Assembly (NCBI RefSeq): GCF_001722335.1 | Contig: NZ_MIHA01000007.1 | Location: 207,599-271,598 of the forward strand | DNA length: 64,000 nucleotides | Reading direction: 5' to 3' | DNA from: Mycolicibacterium flavescens | GTDB taxonomy: Bacteria; Actinomycetota; Actinomycetes; Mycobacteriales; Mycobacteriaceae | In this document: positions 1 to 8,477 of the stretch, one piece after another | Layout: each line of letters starts with the position of its first letter | Numbering within the stretch: the first letter of the stretch is position 1 | The notes under the pieces: model-generated | The model's database searches: none | Told to the model about the DNA's origin: nothing | Seen by the model: only the letters and a program-made list of their open reading frames with translations | Program-made: the position numbers and the translations under genes

Positions 1-814
1 CGGTGGTGTGCTGGGCCAGCGAGCACATCGACGCCATGATCGTCTCGGCCGGCCGGTGGCACTGGATGACCAGCGCGTCGGGATAGGTGTTGAACAGCGC
101 GTCGAGCGCGAACAGGTGGCTGGGGTTCTTGAGCACCCATCGCTTCTCGGGTTCGTTGAGCCCGATCAACTGCAGGTTCTTGCGGTGGCGCTGATACGGT
201 TTCGTCCAGTCCTGCCGAGCCAGCCACTGCGAGTACGTCGGGACGTGGGCCAGCGTCTCGTAGGACACCGAGTGCAGCGACTGGCGCAGCAACTGCCAGC
301 ATTCCTCGACCTCGTCGGCGGTCATGTAGTGCAGACCGGTGTAGTCCGGGTTCTCGTCGTGCGCCTTGCGAAACTGCGCGTCGAGCTGCGCGAAAACCGG
401 GTTGTCCGGCCAGGTTTCACGGGGCGGACGTGGTTGCGGGAATTCCGCCAGCCACAGCTCCAGACCCTGGTGTCGCGGGTCGGCGGCGAGGAGCCGGTGG
501 ATCGCGGTGGTACCGGTGCGGGGCAGCCCGGTCACGAAGATCGGCTTGGAGATCGCGACGTCGACGTGCTGCGGGTGCTGCTTCCACGCCGCCTCGCTGA
601 CCAGCCGGGCGACCAGCGCGTTGCGGACGAAGAAGCGCTGCATCTTGCTGCCGAGCTCGGTGAGATCGGCGTCGCGGCGGTACGACTCGAGCAGCACGCC
701 GAGGGCCTCGCGGTAGTTGTCGTCGTCGCTGCCGAAGTCGTCGAGACCGCACGCCTTCGTGGCCGACGCGTGCAGATCCTCGACGGTCCCGACGTCGGTG
801 CGCGGGGCACTCAC
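1..814 (-). CDS. Sulfotransferase family protein (Rv3529c-like), 3' end outside window
   Basis: About 271 residues of a PAPS-type sulfotransferase-fold protein are present; the C-terminus lies beyond base 1. I chose the GTG at 814 because it overlaps the stop of the upstream SDR gene (GTGA), the usual sign of translational coupling. The motif GLPRTGTT at about residues 96-103 matches the 5'-phosphosulfate loop of the family, followed by conserved blocks such as LKNPSHLFALD. It is the last gene of the operon DUF1214 - SDR - sulfotransferase, the same order as M. tuberculosis Rv3531c-Rv3529c, which lies in the cholesterol-catabolism region. The substrate is unknown; a steroid-related role is inference from position only. 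Confidence 0.85.
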   Translation of the reverse strand, partial: MSAPRTDVGTVEDLHASATKACGLDDFGSDDDNYREALGVLLESYRRDADLTELGSKMQRFFVRNALVARLVSEAAWKQHPQHVDVAISKPIFVTGLPRTGTTAIHRLLAADPRHQGLELWLAEFPQPRPPRETWPDNPVFAQLDAQFRKAHDENPDYTGLHYMTADEVEECWQLLRQSLHSVSYETLAHVPTYSQWLARQDWTKPYQRHRKNLQLIGLNEPEKRWVLKNPSHLFALDALFNTYPDALVIQCHRPAETIMASMCSLAQHTT

Positions 815-1596
815 GCCTTGTACTCCCCGCAGTTGACGTCCAGCGCCTGCCCGGTGATGCCGCTGGACAGGTCGCTGGCCATGAACAGGATCGCCGAGGC
901 CACCTCGTCCTCGGTGGGCAGCCGCTTGAGATCCGAGGCCGCCGCGGTGGCCCGGTAGATCTCGTCGACCGTCGTGCCGTACTTGCCGGCCTGATGGTTG
1001 AAGTAGCTTTCCAGGGTGCCGCCCCAGATGTAGCCGGGCAGAACGGAATTCACCCGGATCCCCTGCTCGCCGAGTTCGGTGGCCAGCGACTGTGACATCG
1101 CCAGCAGCGCCGACTTGGCCATCTTGTACGCGCCGTACTTGGCCTGCGAGTGGCGCACCACCATCGAGTTGACGTTGACGACCGACCCGTTGGCCTCCGC
1201 CAGCGCGGGGGTGAAGCCCTGGATCAGGCGCAGCGCCCCGAAGACCGTCAGCTCGATCGCGTCGCGCATGTGCTCGAACGTGGTGTCGGCCAACGGTTTC
1301 ATCGACGGCACCCGGAACGCGTTGTTGATCAGCACGTCGACCCGGCCGTAGGCCGTCATCGTCTCCTCGACGAGGTTGGCGACCTGCGCCTCGTCGGTGA
1401 TGTCCGTGCCGACCGACAGCGCGCGCCTGCCCAGGTCCGTGACCTGTTTGGCGACGTCCTCGAGCCGCTCGACGGTCCGGGCCGCCAGCACAAGGTCGGC
1501 GCCCTCCTGTGCGCAGCGCCGCGCGAGCGTGGTCCCGAGCGCGGGCCCGACCCCGCTGATGACGACCACCTTGCCGTCGAGCAGACCCGGCATCAA
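811..1596 (-). CDS. SDR-family NAD(P)-dependent oxidoreductase (Rv3530c-like)
   Basis: A classical short-chain dehydrogenase of 261 aa, the normal length. The N-terminal cofactor loop reads SGVGPALG (about residues 14-21), the NNA motif is at 91-93, and the catalytic residues S144, Y157 and K161 (YKMAK) are all present. The C-terminus ends in the common SDR form GQALDVNCG. It overlaps the DUF1214 gene upstream (ATGA) and the sulfotransferase gene downstream, so the three are one operon. By position it matches Rv3530c. It probably oxidises or reduces a hydroxyl/keto group on a steroid-derived or lipid intermediate, but the sequence alone does not give the substrate. Confidence 0.9.
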   Translation of the reverse strand: MMPGLLDGKVVVISGVGPALGTTLARRCAQEGADLVLAARTVERLEDVAKQVTDLGRRALSVGTDITDEAQVANLVEETMTAYGRVDVLINNAFRVPSMKPLADTTFEHMRDAIELTVFGALRLIQGFTPALAEANGSVVNVNSMVVRHSQAKYGAYKMAKSALLAMSQSLATELGEQGIRVNSVLPGYIWGGTLESYFNHQAGKYGTTVDEIYRATAAASDLKRLPTEDEVASAILFMASDLSSGITGQALDVNCGEYKA

Positions 1597-2720
1597 CCCA
1601 CCATCCTGTTCTGAATCTGCTGCTGGCGCAGCGCGATCCGCTCACGCCAGGCTTCGTCGGAGATCTTGTTCGCCTCGTAGTAGGGCAGTGCGGCGGCGAC
1701 TTTGTCGATGTCGAGGACCTCGACGGTGGGGCCGTCGCCCTCGGTCAGCTCCCGTGAGAGCCGCTGCCAGCGGAACTGCAGGTAACCCTTGCGGTGCCCC
1801 AGGGTCTCGCACCAGTTCGTCACGCCGGGGTTGGCGTCGGACACCACGATGCGGATCTTGTTGTCCGGATCCTGTTGCGCCTGAGTGCCGTTCAGCGATG
1901 TCTGGTGATTGATGTAGTCCAGTGAGATGTACCAGAGGCTGCCGAGCTGGAAGCCGAGATATGGTGCTTCACTGACCGGCAGCGTGATGATCATGGCCTG
2001 GTCCGGCGCCAGGTCGAAGTGACCGACCGACGAGTACTGCGTGGCCAGCCCGCCCGGCGTGAGGCGCGGCGCGACCATCGTGTTCACGGGCAACGTGTTG
2101 TAGAACCACTGCGGGAACTGCAACCACGTCTTGACCCGCTGCACCAGTTGCTTACCGGCGACCGCGTACCGCTTCTCGATCAGCTCGCGGGTCAGCGGCG
2201 GGGGCGAGGTGCCTGCGGTGTCGGTGCGTGCGATGGCGATGTGGCCGCGCTGCGCCGACCAGTCGTTGTAGACCTCGCGGATCACCAGTTGCGACGGGCT
2301 GCTCGGGGTGACCCGCCACTCGAACGTGCCGTCCTCGGCGATGTCGAGTTCGCGGTCGTCGAACGCGGCCTGACTGGGCGGGACGTTGTCGTCGGTGTAC
2401 TCACCACCGAGCAGTTGAAACGCCAGATCGGTGGTGGTGCCGCGCCGGCCGGTGACGACGTACTCGTGGCCCGCCTGGACCCGGGTGCCGAAGTACAGCG
2501 CATCGGGGTTGTCGAGGCCCATCTTGGTGAACGGTCCGGTGCCCGACTGCAGGAACGGATGGTCGCGGTCGTAGTCGAACGCCAGGTGCGTGCACGCCGA
2601 GATACATCCGGCGAGGTACTGCAGGCCCTCGAGCAGGTCGGCCTCGGACTCGATGAACGGTGCGGTGGCGACGAGGTGCTCGGCTTCGGCGATCGCGTCC
2701 GTCAGTGGCTGCGTGTACAC
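1593..2720 (-). CDS. DUF1214 domain protein (Rv3531c-like)
   Basis: Soluble protein of 375 aa with the DUF1214-type C-terminal half (tryptophan- and tyrosine-rich blocks such as YISLDYINHQTS and VTNWCETLGHRKGYLQFRWQ). It is the first gene of the operon that continues into the SDR and sulfotransferase genes. An ATG exists at 2756, but that start would put a perfect KstR-type box inside codons 4-9; the GTG at 2720 leaves the box just upstream and is my choice. The function of the family is unclear. Position and the operator suggest induction with steroid catabolism. The Rv3531c equivalence rests on gene order. Confidence 0.8.
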   Translation of the reverse strand: MYTQPLTDAIAEAEHLVATAPFIESEADLLEGLQYLAGCISACTHLAFDYDRDHPFLQSGTGPFTKMGLDNPDALYFGTRVQAGHEYVVTGRRGTTTDLAFQLLGGEYTDDNVPPSQAAFDDRELDIAEDGTFEWRVTPSSPSQLVIREVYNDWSAQRGHIAIARTDTAGTSPPPLTRELIEKRYAVAGKQLVQRVKTWLQFPQWFYNTLPVNTMVAPRLTPGGLATQYSSVGHFDLAPDQAMIITLPVSEAPYLGFQLGSLWYISLDYINHQTSLNGTQAQQDPDNKIRIVVSDANPGVTNWCETLGHRKGYLQFRWQRLSRELTEGDGPTVEVLDIDKVAAALPYYEANKISDEAWRERIALRQQQIQNRMVG

Positions 2721-2731
2721 CCTGCCGAAAC

Positions 2732-2745
2732 TAGAACCTGTTCCA
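2732..2745. promoter_or_regulatory. KstR-type operator upstream of the DUF1214 operon
   Basis: TAGAACCTGTTCCA fits the KstR box TnnAACnnGTTnnA at every fixed position. It lies 12 bp before the preferred GTG start at 2720. KstR is the TetR-family repressor of mycobacterial cholesterol genes, released by a cholesterol-derived CoA thioester. This ties the sulfotransferase/SDR/DUF1214 operon to that regulon. Confidence 0.75.
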
Positions 2746-2773
2746 AACAGAGTCAATATGCTGACCGCTCTGG

Positions 2774-2785
2774 TCCAAATATGGA
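2774..2785. promoter_or_regulatory. Inverted repeat before the IclR gene (possible operator)
   Basis: TCCA-AATA-TGGA is a short dyad 20 bp before the IclR start, in the gap shared with the divergent DUF1214 operon. IclR proteins often bind pseudo-palindromes with TGGAA/TTCCA half sites, and several TTCCA/TGGAA blocks occur in this gap. An autoregulatory site is inference. Confidence 0.35.
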
Positions 2786-2805
2786 ACGGGAGTTAGCCTA
2801 TCGCG

Positions 2806-3708
2806 GTGTCCCAAGAACCGTCGGGTCGCGCGTCGCCGCCGACCGAGCGCGTCGTCCGGATTCTGGATTTTCTGGCCCAGAATCCCGGCGAGCGCTTCGG
2901 GGTCTCGGAGTTGGCCCGCCGCGTGGGGCTGAGCAAGCCGACGTGCCTGGGTATCACCACCTCGCTCGTGGAGTCGGGTTATCTGGTGCGCGATCCCGCG
3001 GACAAGACCTACCGGCTCGGCCCGTCGCTGATCACGCTGGGACACCGCGCCCAGGAGTCGATGCGGGTGAGCCCCGCCGCGCGCGAGCACCTGCGCCGGT
3101 TGTCGTCGCGGTTCTCGGTCACCGCGGCGCTGTCCGGCGTCGTCGACGACCGCATCACCGTGCTCGACCTCGTCGCCCCGGCCGGCACCCGGACCGGCGT
3201 GGAGGTCGGCCAGAGCTACCCGTTCGCGCCGCCGGTGGGATTGATGTTCGTGTTGTGGGACGACGAGGCCGAACGCGACTGGCTGGCGAGGGAACCGACG
3301 CTTCCGCTGCGCACCGACACCGAACGCCTCACCCGGGTGATCAGCGCATGCCGGGCCGACGGTTACCTGGTCGAACGCATGACCCCGGCGGGGCGGCGGC
3401 TGTACTCGCTGATGGCGGGCATGTCCGCCGACCTGCCCGACGAACTGCGCGCCCTGCTCGGAGAGCTGGTGTCCGACATCGGCGAGCGTGTCTACCTGCG
3501 CGACGAGAGCCCCGGCGGTCGCACGCGCCACGACATCAGCGTCATCTCGGCGCCGGTGTTCGACCACTATCGACGGCAGGTGATGGTCACCTCACTGCAC
3601 ATCGGGAGCGCGCTGACCGACAGCGAGATCGCCGAACGGGCCCGCGCGCTGGTCGCCACCGCCGACGCCGTGACCGCGCAGCTCGGCGGGGTCAAACCCG
3701 ACAGTTAG
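2806..3708 (+). CDS. IclR-family transcriptional regulator
   Basis: 300 aa. An N-terminal winged helix-turn-helix (about residues 14-75, with FGVSELARRVGLSKPT as the recognition region) is followed by an IclR effector-binding domain of normal size. The GTG start gives a short N-terminal tail and full HTH. It is transcribed divergently from the DUF1214/SDR/sulfotransferase operon across an 85-bp gap that also holds a KstR box, so it may add a second input to that operon or control itself. The effector is not evident. Family call is firm; target is inferred from position. Confidence 0.9.
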   Translation: MSQEPSGRASPPTERVVRILDFLAQNPGERFGVSELARRVGLSKPTCLGITTSLVESGYLVRDPADKTYRLGPSLITLGHRAQESMRVSPAAREHLRRLSSRFSVTAALSGVVDDRITVLDLVAPAGTRTGVEVGQSYPFAPPVGLMFVLWDDEAERDWLAREPTLPLRTDTERLTRVISACRADGYLVERMTPAGRRLYSLMAGMSADLPDELRALLGELVSDIGERVYLRDESPGGRTRHDISVISAPVFDHYRRQVMVTSLHIGSALTDSEIAERARALVATADAVTAQLGGVKPDS

Positions 3709-3797
3709 CCGGGCACGGTTTTTCACCCGCGCGGCTCGGGTATCCGACGGCGCGGTTGGGGGGTCTTCCGAAGGAACCACTGCACAAGGAGTTCACA

Positions 3798-4196
3798 GTG
3801 AAGATCCGAACATTCGCAGCCGGCACGGCCATCGCCGGTGCGCTGGGACTGTCTGCAATAGGTCTGGGCACCGGATTGGCGACCGCCGATCCCAAACCCG
3901 GACCGAACCCGCCCGGGCACGACGACATCTGGTTGCCCGGCGATCCGCCGGGGCACAACCCGTTCGGCCCGCCGGGGCAGGTCAAGAAATGGGACCCGCT
4001 GCAGACCCCGCCGGGACACTGGGGCGATCCCGGCGAGCATTGGAACGACCCGGCCTACTTCGGGCTACCGGTGGTGTGGCTACCGCCGAACATCCCCGGG
4101 GTGACCGCGCCGCTGAACGTGGTGTGGAACCCGGGCTCGGCGGCCTGGGGTGTGTGGGTGAACCCGACGTGGTTCGTCCCGCTCCCGCCGGCGTAG
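3798..4196 (+). CDS. Small secreted protein with PPGH repeats
   Basis: 132 aa starting at GTG 3798, with an AAGGAG ribosome-binding site at 3786-3791. The N-terminus is a Sec signal peptide (KIRTFAAG, then an Ala/Gly/Leu core, cleavage probably near LATAD). The mature part is rich in Pro, Gly, Trp and His: PPGH occurs three times, PPGQ once, ending in NPTWFVPLPPA. I do not recognise a named family; similar small exported proteins occur in mycobacteria. Histidines in the repeats could bind metal, which is speculation. No neighbour explains its role. Confidence 0.8.
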   Translation: MKIRTFAAGTAIAGALGLSAIGLGTGLATADPKPGPNPPGHDDIWLPGDPPGHNPFGPPGQVKKWDPLQTPPGHWGDPGEHWNDPAYFGLPVVWLPPNIPGVTAPLNVVWNPGSAAWGVWVNPTWFVPLPPA

Positions 4197-4301
4197 ACGC
4201 GACGACGGCTCCTCCAGCGGGTGGCTGCTCCGACCGAGAACTGAACCCCGGAACGCCCGAGAACGTTACGCTGACCTGGTGAAAGTCGGCGGAGCGACGT
4301 C

Positions 4302-7300
4302 GTGAGCGTGGTGCCGGAATTCGGCGTCCTAGGTCCGCTCAGTGTCAGTCGCGACGGCGGCCAGCCGATAGATCTCGGTGGCCCGAAGCAGCGCGAACTG
4401 CTCGCCTTGCTGTTGCTTCACCCCAATCGGTGTCTGTCGGCGGACCGCATCGCAGACGCGATCTGGCATGGCGCACCGCCTGCCAGCGCGAACGTCACTC
4501 TGCGCGCTCACGTGTCGCGGCTTCGCGCTCGTCTGTCGGCAGAGGGCGTCCACGACGTTCCCGTCACTCAGAAGGCCGGATACGGGGTCTTCTTGAGCCG
4601 CGGCCAGATCGACAGCGCCCGGTTCGAGGACCTACTCGAAGCAGGGCAGGAGGCGCTGCGGAGCGGGAATCCCGAACGGGCCGCTGGAGTGCTGCGCGAA
4701 GCGCTGAGCCTGTGGCGCGGCGGGGTGCTCGAAGATCTGGGTCAACCAGCGTTCGCCGTAGCCGAGACAGCGCGCCTCGAGGAGCTCCGATTGGTGGCAC
4801 TTGATCACCGGATCGACGCCGACCTCGCATTGGGCCGACACCATGCATTGATCGCCGAGCTCGAAAGTCTCTCTGCAGCACATCCGTTCAGGGAGCGCCT
4901 GCACGCCCTGCTCATGCTGGCGCTGTATCGGTCGGGCCGCCAAGCCGAGGCGCTGCGGGTGGGCACGGAATTGCGGCGCCGACTCGACGCAGAACTCGGC
5001 GTCGACCCAAGCCCTGACCTGCGTGCCCTGGAAACCGCGATCCTGAAACAGGATTCCAGACTTCAGCTGCCAGACCGCGATGCGGAGCGGGCCACGGTAT
5101 CGATCAAGTACCGTCCGCCCACGTCAGCGCGTCGGCTCGTGTCCCGCGGACGACTGATCGAAAAGTTACGCGGCAGCGGTGGACGACGGCTGGTCATGAT
5201 CCGCGGACCCGCAGGCTCCGGTAAGACGACGCTGGCCGCGCAGTGGCGCACTGTTCTTGCCGACGAGGGCACGGCCGTCGCCTGGCTCACCGTCGATGAG
5301 GACGACAACAACGTCGTATGGTTCGTCACCGATCTCATCGAGGCCGTGCGAACGGTACGTCCCACACTGGCTCGACAACTGCGGCAGGTGCTGGAGGAGC
5401 GCGGGCCCACTGTGATCCGCCGGGTGCTGACCTCGTTTATCGACCAGATCGACGACGACGGCGCCTCCGTCGTCATCGTGATCGACGACTGGCACCGCAT
5501 CACCGAGGCGACCACGATCGAGGCACTGACTTACCTACTCGACCACTGCGGTGCGCACACACAGGTGATCGTCACCAGCCGGACCCGGTCGAACCTTCCG
5601 GTCAGCCGGATGCGGGCCCGCGACGAGCTTGTCGAAATCGACTCGCAGGACATGCGGTTCGATACCTCGGAATCGCGTGCATTTCTCTTGGGGACCTGCG
5701 GCCTGGCTCTGGACGACACGCACGTGGCGAGCTTGGAGCGGACTACCGACGGTTGGGTGGTCGGGCTGCAGCTCGCATCGCTGTCACTGCGCGTTTGTCG
5801 AGACCCCGGCATGGTGATCAGCCGAATGTCAGGCCGTGATCACGCCATTGGCGAATATCTGGCCGAGAACGTGCTCGATTCGTTACAACCCGAGTTGCGT
5901 GATTTCCTCATGGCCACATCGATCACCGAACGGATCAGCGGCGATCTGGCATCGACGCTGGCCGGCACCGCGCATGGACAGGGCCTGCTCGAAGAGGCCG
6001 AGAACCGCGACCTGTTCCTCCGTCGTCTTGACCCCGACGGTGAATGGTTCCGCTACCACCAATTGTTCGCCGAGTATCTGCGTCGCCGGCTCGAGCGCGA
6101 CCACCCCGACCGGGTTGCACCCTTGCACGCCGCGGCGTCCCGTTGGTTCGCCGAGCAGGGACTGCAGCGGGAAGCGGTGGACCACGCGATCGCGGCAGAC
6201 GACGCCGACCGTGCAGTCGAACTCATCGAACTCTTCGGCGTGGACCTGATCCGGACCGCCAAGGTGTCGACGTTTCGCGGGCTGGTGTCGAAGCTGCCGG
6301 CTCACATCATTGCGCACCGTCCGCGATTACAGCTCGCCGTAGGCTGGGCCAGCGCGATGCTGCAGCAGCCGGAAGGCGCCCGGTCCGCGCTGGAAGCATT
6401 TGAAACCGCGGTGTCGGCCTGCGGCTTGCCGGAGGCCGATCTTCATGGAGCACGACTCGAGGCCGACGTGCTGCGAGCCATGCTCGATAGCTGGGCCGAT
6501 CGCACTGCAGGCGTGGAAGAACTGCTGTCCGAATGCCTTTCGAGTCCCGAGGCGGCTCCACCGTTTCTTGTCAGTGTCGCCGCGAATGTGGCCGCGTTCA
6601 TGGCGCTTTGGCGGTTCGATTTCGACGCCGTGCGCGGTTGGCAGCAATGGGCTGCGCCCTACCAGGACCGGGACAATCCCTTCAGCCGGATCTATGGACT
6701 CTGCCTGTCCGGTATGGCCGCGCGCGAACAGCTCGACGACGCCGGCGCCGAACGCTGCCTCCGCGAAGCCCTTCAGCTGGCTGAGAGCTACGGGGGGATA
6801 AGGCATTCAGATGCGGAACTGCTCGCGGGCGCGCTTCTCGGCGAATTACTGTTCGAACGCGGCGAGGTCGATGAAGCAGAACGACTGCTCGATGACAGTT
6901 ACGAGTTCGGGTCATCGGGCGGAACGGTCGAATTCCTGATTCTGCGGCACGTCGTGAGTGCGCGAGTCAAGGCCGCACGCGGTGACCGCGACACCGCCGC
7001 TGTGCGTCTGAATGAAGGCGCGCGGGTCGCCGTGGCACTGGGATTGCCGCGGTTGCGCTCCCACGTCGATAACGAACTCACGCGGATGGGACTGCCGATC
7101 GTCGGCCGACGAGGGCGAGTCGACCAAGAGGCATTGCCCCATGGTGGGCTGGGCGAGGCCACGGCCCAGATCCGCGACGAGGCCGTCATCCGTGGCTTGT
7201 CCGCCGAACAACCCGACCTTGCCTGTCAGCTTGCCCGCGAGTGGGTGGAGCGCCTCGTTCCCCAGGGCCGCCCGCGTGCGTTGCTGCAGGCCAAGCGCCT

Positions 7301-7376
7301 GTTGGCGGAAGCTATGGCAGCGGCAGGCCGATCCGACGACACCGGGCAGGCGCTCGTCACAGGCGCCCCGGCCTGA
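4302..7376 (+). CDS. Large BTAD (SARP/AfsR-like) transcriptional regulator with ATPase domain
   Basis: 1024 aa. Domains in order: OmpR-type winged helix (about 7-95, FGVLGPLSV...LLLLHPNRCLS), BTAD helical repeat domain (about 100-250), a STAND/MalT-like ATPase with Walker A GPAGSGKTT near residue 301 and Walker B VVIVIDDW near 390, then a long TPR-like helical region. Such proteins are signal-integrating activators in which the ATPase acts as a switch. Unlike MalT/LAL regulators there is no C-terminal LuxR helix-turn-helix, so DNA binding must come from the N-terminal domain. It stands alone; no target is evident, although the next small exported protein at 7500 is a candidate. Confidence 0.88.
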   Translation: MSVVPEFGVLGPLSVSRDGGQPIDLGGPKQRELLALLLLHPNRCLSADRIADAIWHGAPPASANVTLRAHVSRLRARLSAEGVHDVPVTQKAGYGVFLSRGQIDSARFEDLLEAGQEALRSGNPERAAGVLREALSLWRGGVLEDLGQPAFAVAETARLEELRLVALDHRIDADLALGRHHALIAELESLSAAHPFRERLHALLMLALYRSGRQAEALRVGTELRRRLDAELGVDPSPDLRALETAILKQDSRLQLPDRDAERATVSIKYRPPTSARRLVSRGRLIEKLRGSGGRRLVMIRGPAGSGKTTLAAQWRTVLADEGTAVAWLTVDEDDNNVVWFVTDLIEAVRTVRPTLARQLRQVLEERGPTVIRRVLTSFIDQIDDDGASVVIVIDDWHRITEATTIEALTYLLDHCGAHTQVIVTSRTRSNLPVSRMRARDELVEIDSQDMRFDTSESRAFLLGTCGLALDDTHVASLERTTDGWVVGLQLASLSLRVCRDPGMVISRMSGRDHAIGEYLAENVLDSLQPELRDFLMATSITERISGDLASTLAGTAHGQGLLEEAENRDLFLRRLDPDGEWFRYHQLFAEYLRRRLERDHPDRVAPLHAAASRWFAEQGLQREAVDHAIAADDADRAVELIELFGVDLIRTAKVSTFRGLVSKLPAHIIAHRPRLQLAVGWASAMLQQPEGARSALEAFETAVSACGLPEADLHGARLEADVLRAMLDSWADRTAGVEELLSECLSSPEAAPPFLVSVAANVAAFMALWRFDFDAVRGWQQWAAPYQDRDNPFSRIYGLCLSGMAAREQLDDAGAERCLREALQLAESYGGIRHSDAELLAGALLGELLFERGEVDEAERLLDDSYEFGSSGGTVEFLILRHVVSARVKAARGDRDTAAVRLNEGARVAVALGLPRLRSHVDNELTRMGLPIVGRRGRVDQEALPHGGLGEATAQIRDEAVIRGLSAEQPDLACQLAREWVERLVPQGRPRALLQAKRLLAEAMAAAGRSDDTGQALVTGAPA

Positions 7377-7499
7377 AGGCCGTACACCGTGCTGCAACGC
7401 ATCTGCAACAGCGATTCGCGACGGTGGTCCCGTCATCTCATCACTGCATTCGCGGGGGAATCAGCCGATGAGCAACTGATCGACTGAAGGAGAACTCAA

Positions 7500-7907
7500 A
7501 TGAAGAAGAAGTACCCGTTGTGGGTGTTCGGCCCCGCTGCGCTCGCCACGGCGATCGGGGTGCTCGTGCCGCCCGGCGTCTCGCAGGCGCTGTGGGATAT
7601 CGGGGAGTGGGATACATGTGCGACGGCAGCGTCCGGTAGGAACGCAGCCGGGAAAACGACCACCGCACAGTTCCTCGAGGAGCTTCGGTTCTGCTGCGAC
7701 AGGTCCGGCGGCGAATGGGACACCTCTGAGCGGAAATGCGAGGCGCCGCCCGCAACGGCGCAGACCGCTCCGCAGAGCCCCGGCGAAGTCGTCCAGGCGC
7801 CCACGGCGGGCACGGCCGATCCGGGCCAGAACCCGGAGCGCACCGGCGACGGCACGTACGAGGTGGTGCCGATCGGCCCCGGCGGGCCGGTTCTCTTCAA
7901 CCCGTAG
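7500..7907 (+). CDS. Small exported protein with four cysteines, unknown function
   Basis: 135 aa with a clear ribosome-binding site (GAAGGAG) 8 bp before the ATG. MKKK is followed by a hydrophobic segment (residues 8-28) that serves as a signal peptide or anchor. The exported part has four cysteines in its first half (DTC, FCC, KC), enough for two disulfides, then a Pro/Ala-rich low-complexity tail. I do not recognise the family. It follows the large BTAD regulator by 123 bp in the same direction and ends before a strong hairpin, so it is a single-gene unit or the end of a regulator-target pair. Confidence 0.7.
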   Translation: MKKKYPLWVFGPAALATAIGVLVPPGVSQALWDIGEWDTCATAASGRNAAGKTTTAQFLEELRFCCDRSGGEWDTSERKCEAPPATAQTAPQSPGEVVQAPTAGTADPGQNPERTGDGTYEVVPIGPGGPVLFNP

Positions 7908-7921
7908 GCGCTGCGAACGCA

Positions 7922-7955
7922 CTTGTGGCGCCGGGGTCGGAACCGGCGCCACAAG
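7922..7955. terminator. Perfect 13-bp hairpin between convergent genes
   Basis: CTTGTGGCGCCGG (7922-7934), an 8-nt loop, then its exact complement (7943-7955). It sits 15 bp from each of the two convergent stop codons. There is no T tract, which is common for mycobacterial intrinsic-terminator-like hairpins. It probably ends transcription from both sides. Confidence 0.75.
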
Positions 7956-7969
7956 GTCGCACTATTGGG

Positions 7970-8374
7970 TTAGGCGTCAGTCAACGCCTCTGAAATCGGC
8001 GTCGGATTCACCTCGACGCCACACTGATTCGAGATTTCCGCTGCCGGCTGGTTGATCGCCTTCAGCTCCGATTCGACCTGCGGGTTCTGCTCGAAGTATG
8101 CGCTGAACGCCTGGGTCGGCTCGGCGGGCGACTGCGTCGTGATCTGTGTCAGCGCCTGGTTCGCCTCGGGGTTGGCGGCGAGGTAGGTGCTGGTCGACGC
8201 CGCCACCGTGCTCGAGGTGGTGGCAATCGCGCTCACGCTGCAGGTGGAGTCCTGCGTCGGAGCCGGCTGTGCGTTGACGACCGGCGTGACCATCGCGGCG
8301 GACCCGAAGGCGAACAGGCCGCCGGCGAACATGCCGTACAGGCCGCGTCGCACGGTCGTTGCGGACATCTTCAT
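7970..8374 (-). CDS. Secreted hemophore-like protein (mycobacterial heme-binding fold)
   Basis: 134 aa from ATG 8374, which has GGAG just upstream; longer in-frame starts lack a ribosome-binding site. The signal peptide runs to about NAQPAP. The mature domain is helical with two cysteines, one at its start (DSTCSV) and one near its end (SNQCGV), and a YLAANPEANQALTQI block, the pattern of the Rv0203-type haemophore family. Such proteins carry heme outside the cell. No heme-uptake gene lies nearby, and heme ligands cannot be confirmed by eye, so a non-heme paralogue is possible. Confidence 0.75.
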   Translation of the reverse strand: MKMSATTVRRGLYGMFAGGLFAFGSAAMVTPVVNAQPAPTQDSTCSVSAIATTSSTVAASTSTYLAANPEANQALTQITTQSPAEPTQAFSAYFEQNPQVESELKAINQPAAEISNQCGVEVNPTPISEALTDA

Positions 8375-8477
8375 CGAATCACTCCTCTGGTCTGCGGCCG
8401 GTTGGCCGCTCACCGAAGGCGTAACCAGGCCCCGGGGGAAGCTAAACAACCACAGCGCAGACGTGGTGCGCGCGCCG

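Noticed and set aside
2019..4196. 725-aa plus-strand frame
   Set aside because: Its first part is antisense to the DUF1214 gene and overlaps the IclR gene; only the last 132 codons, from GTG 3798, have a signal peptide and ribosome-binding site.
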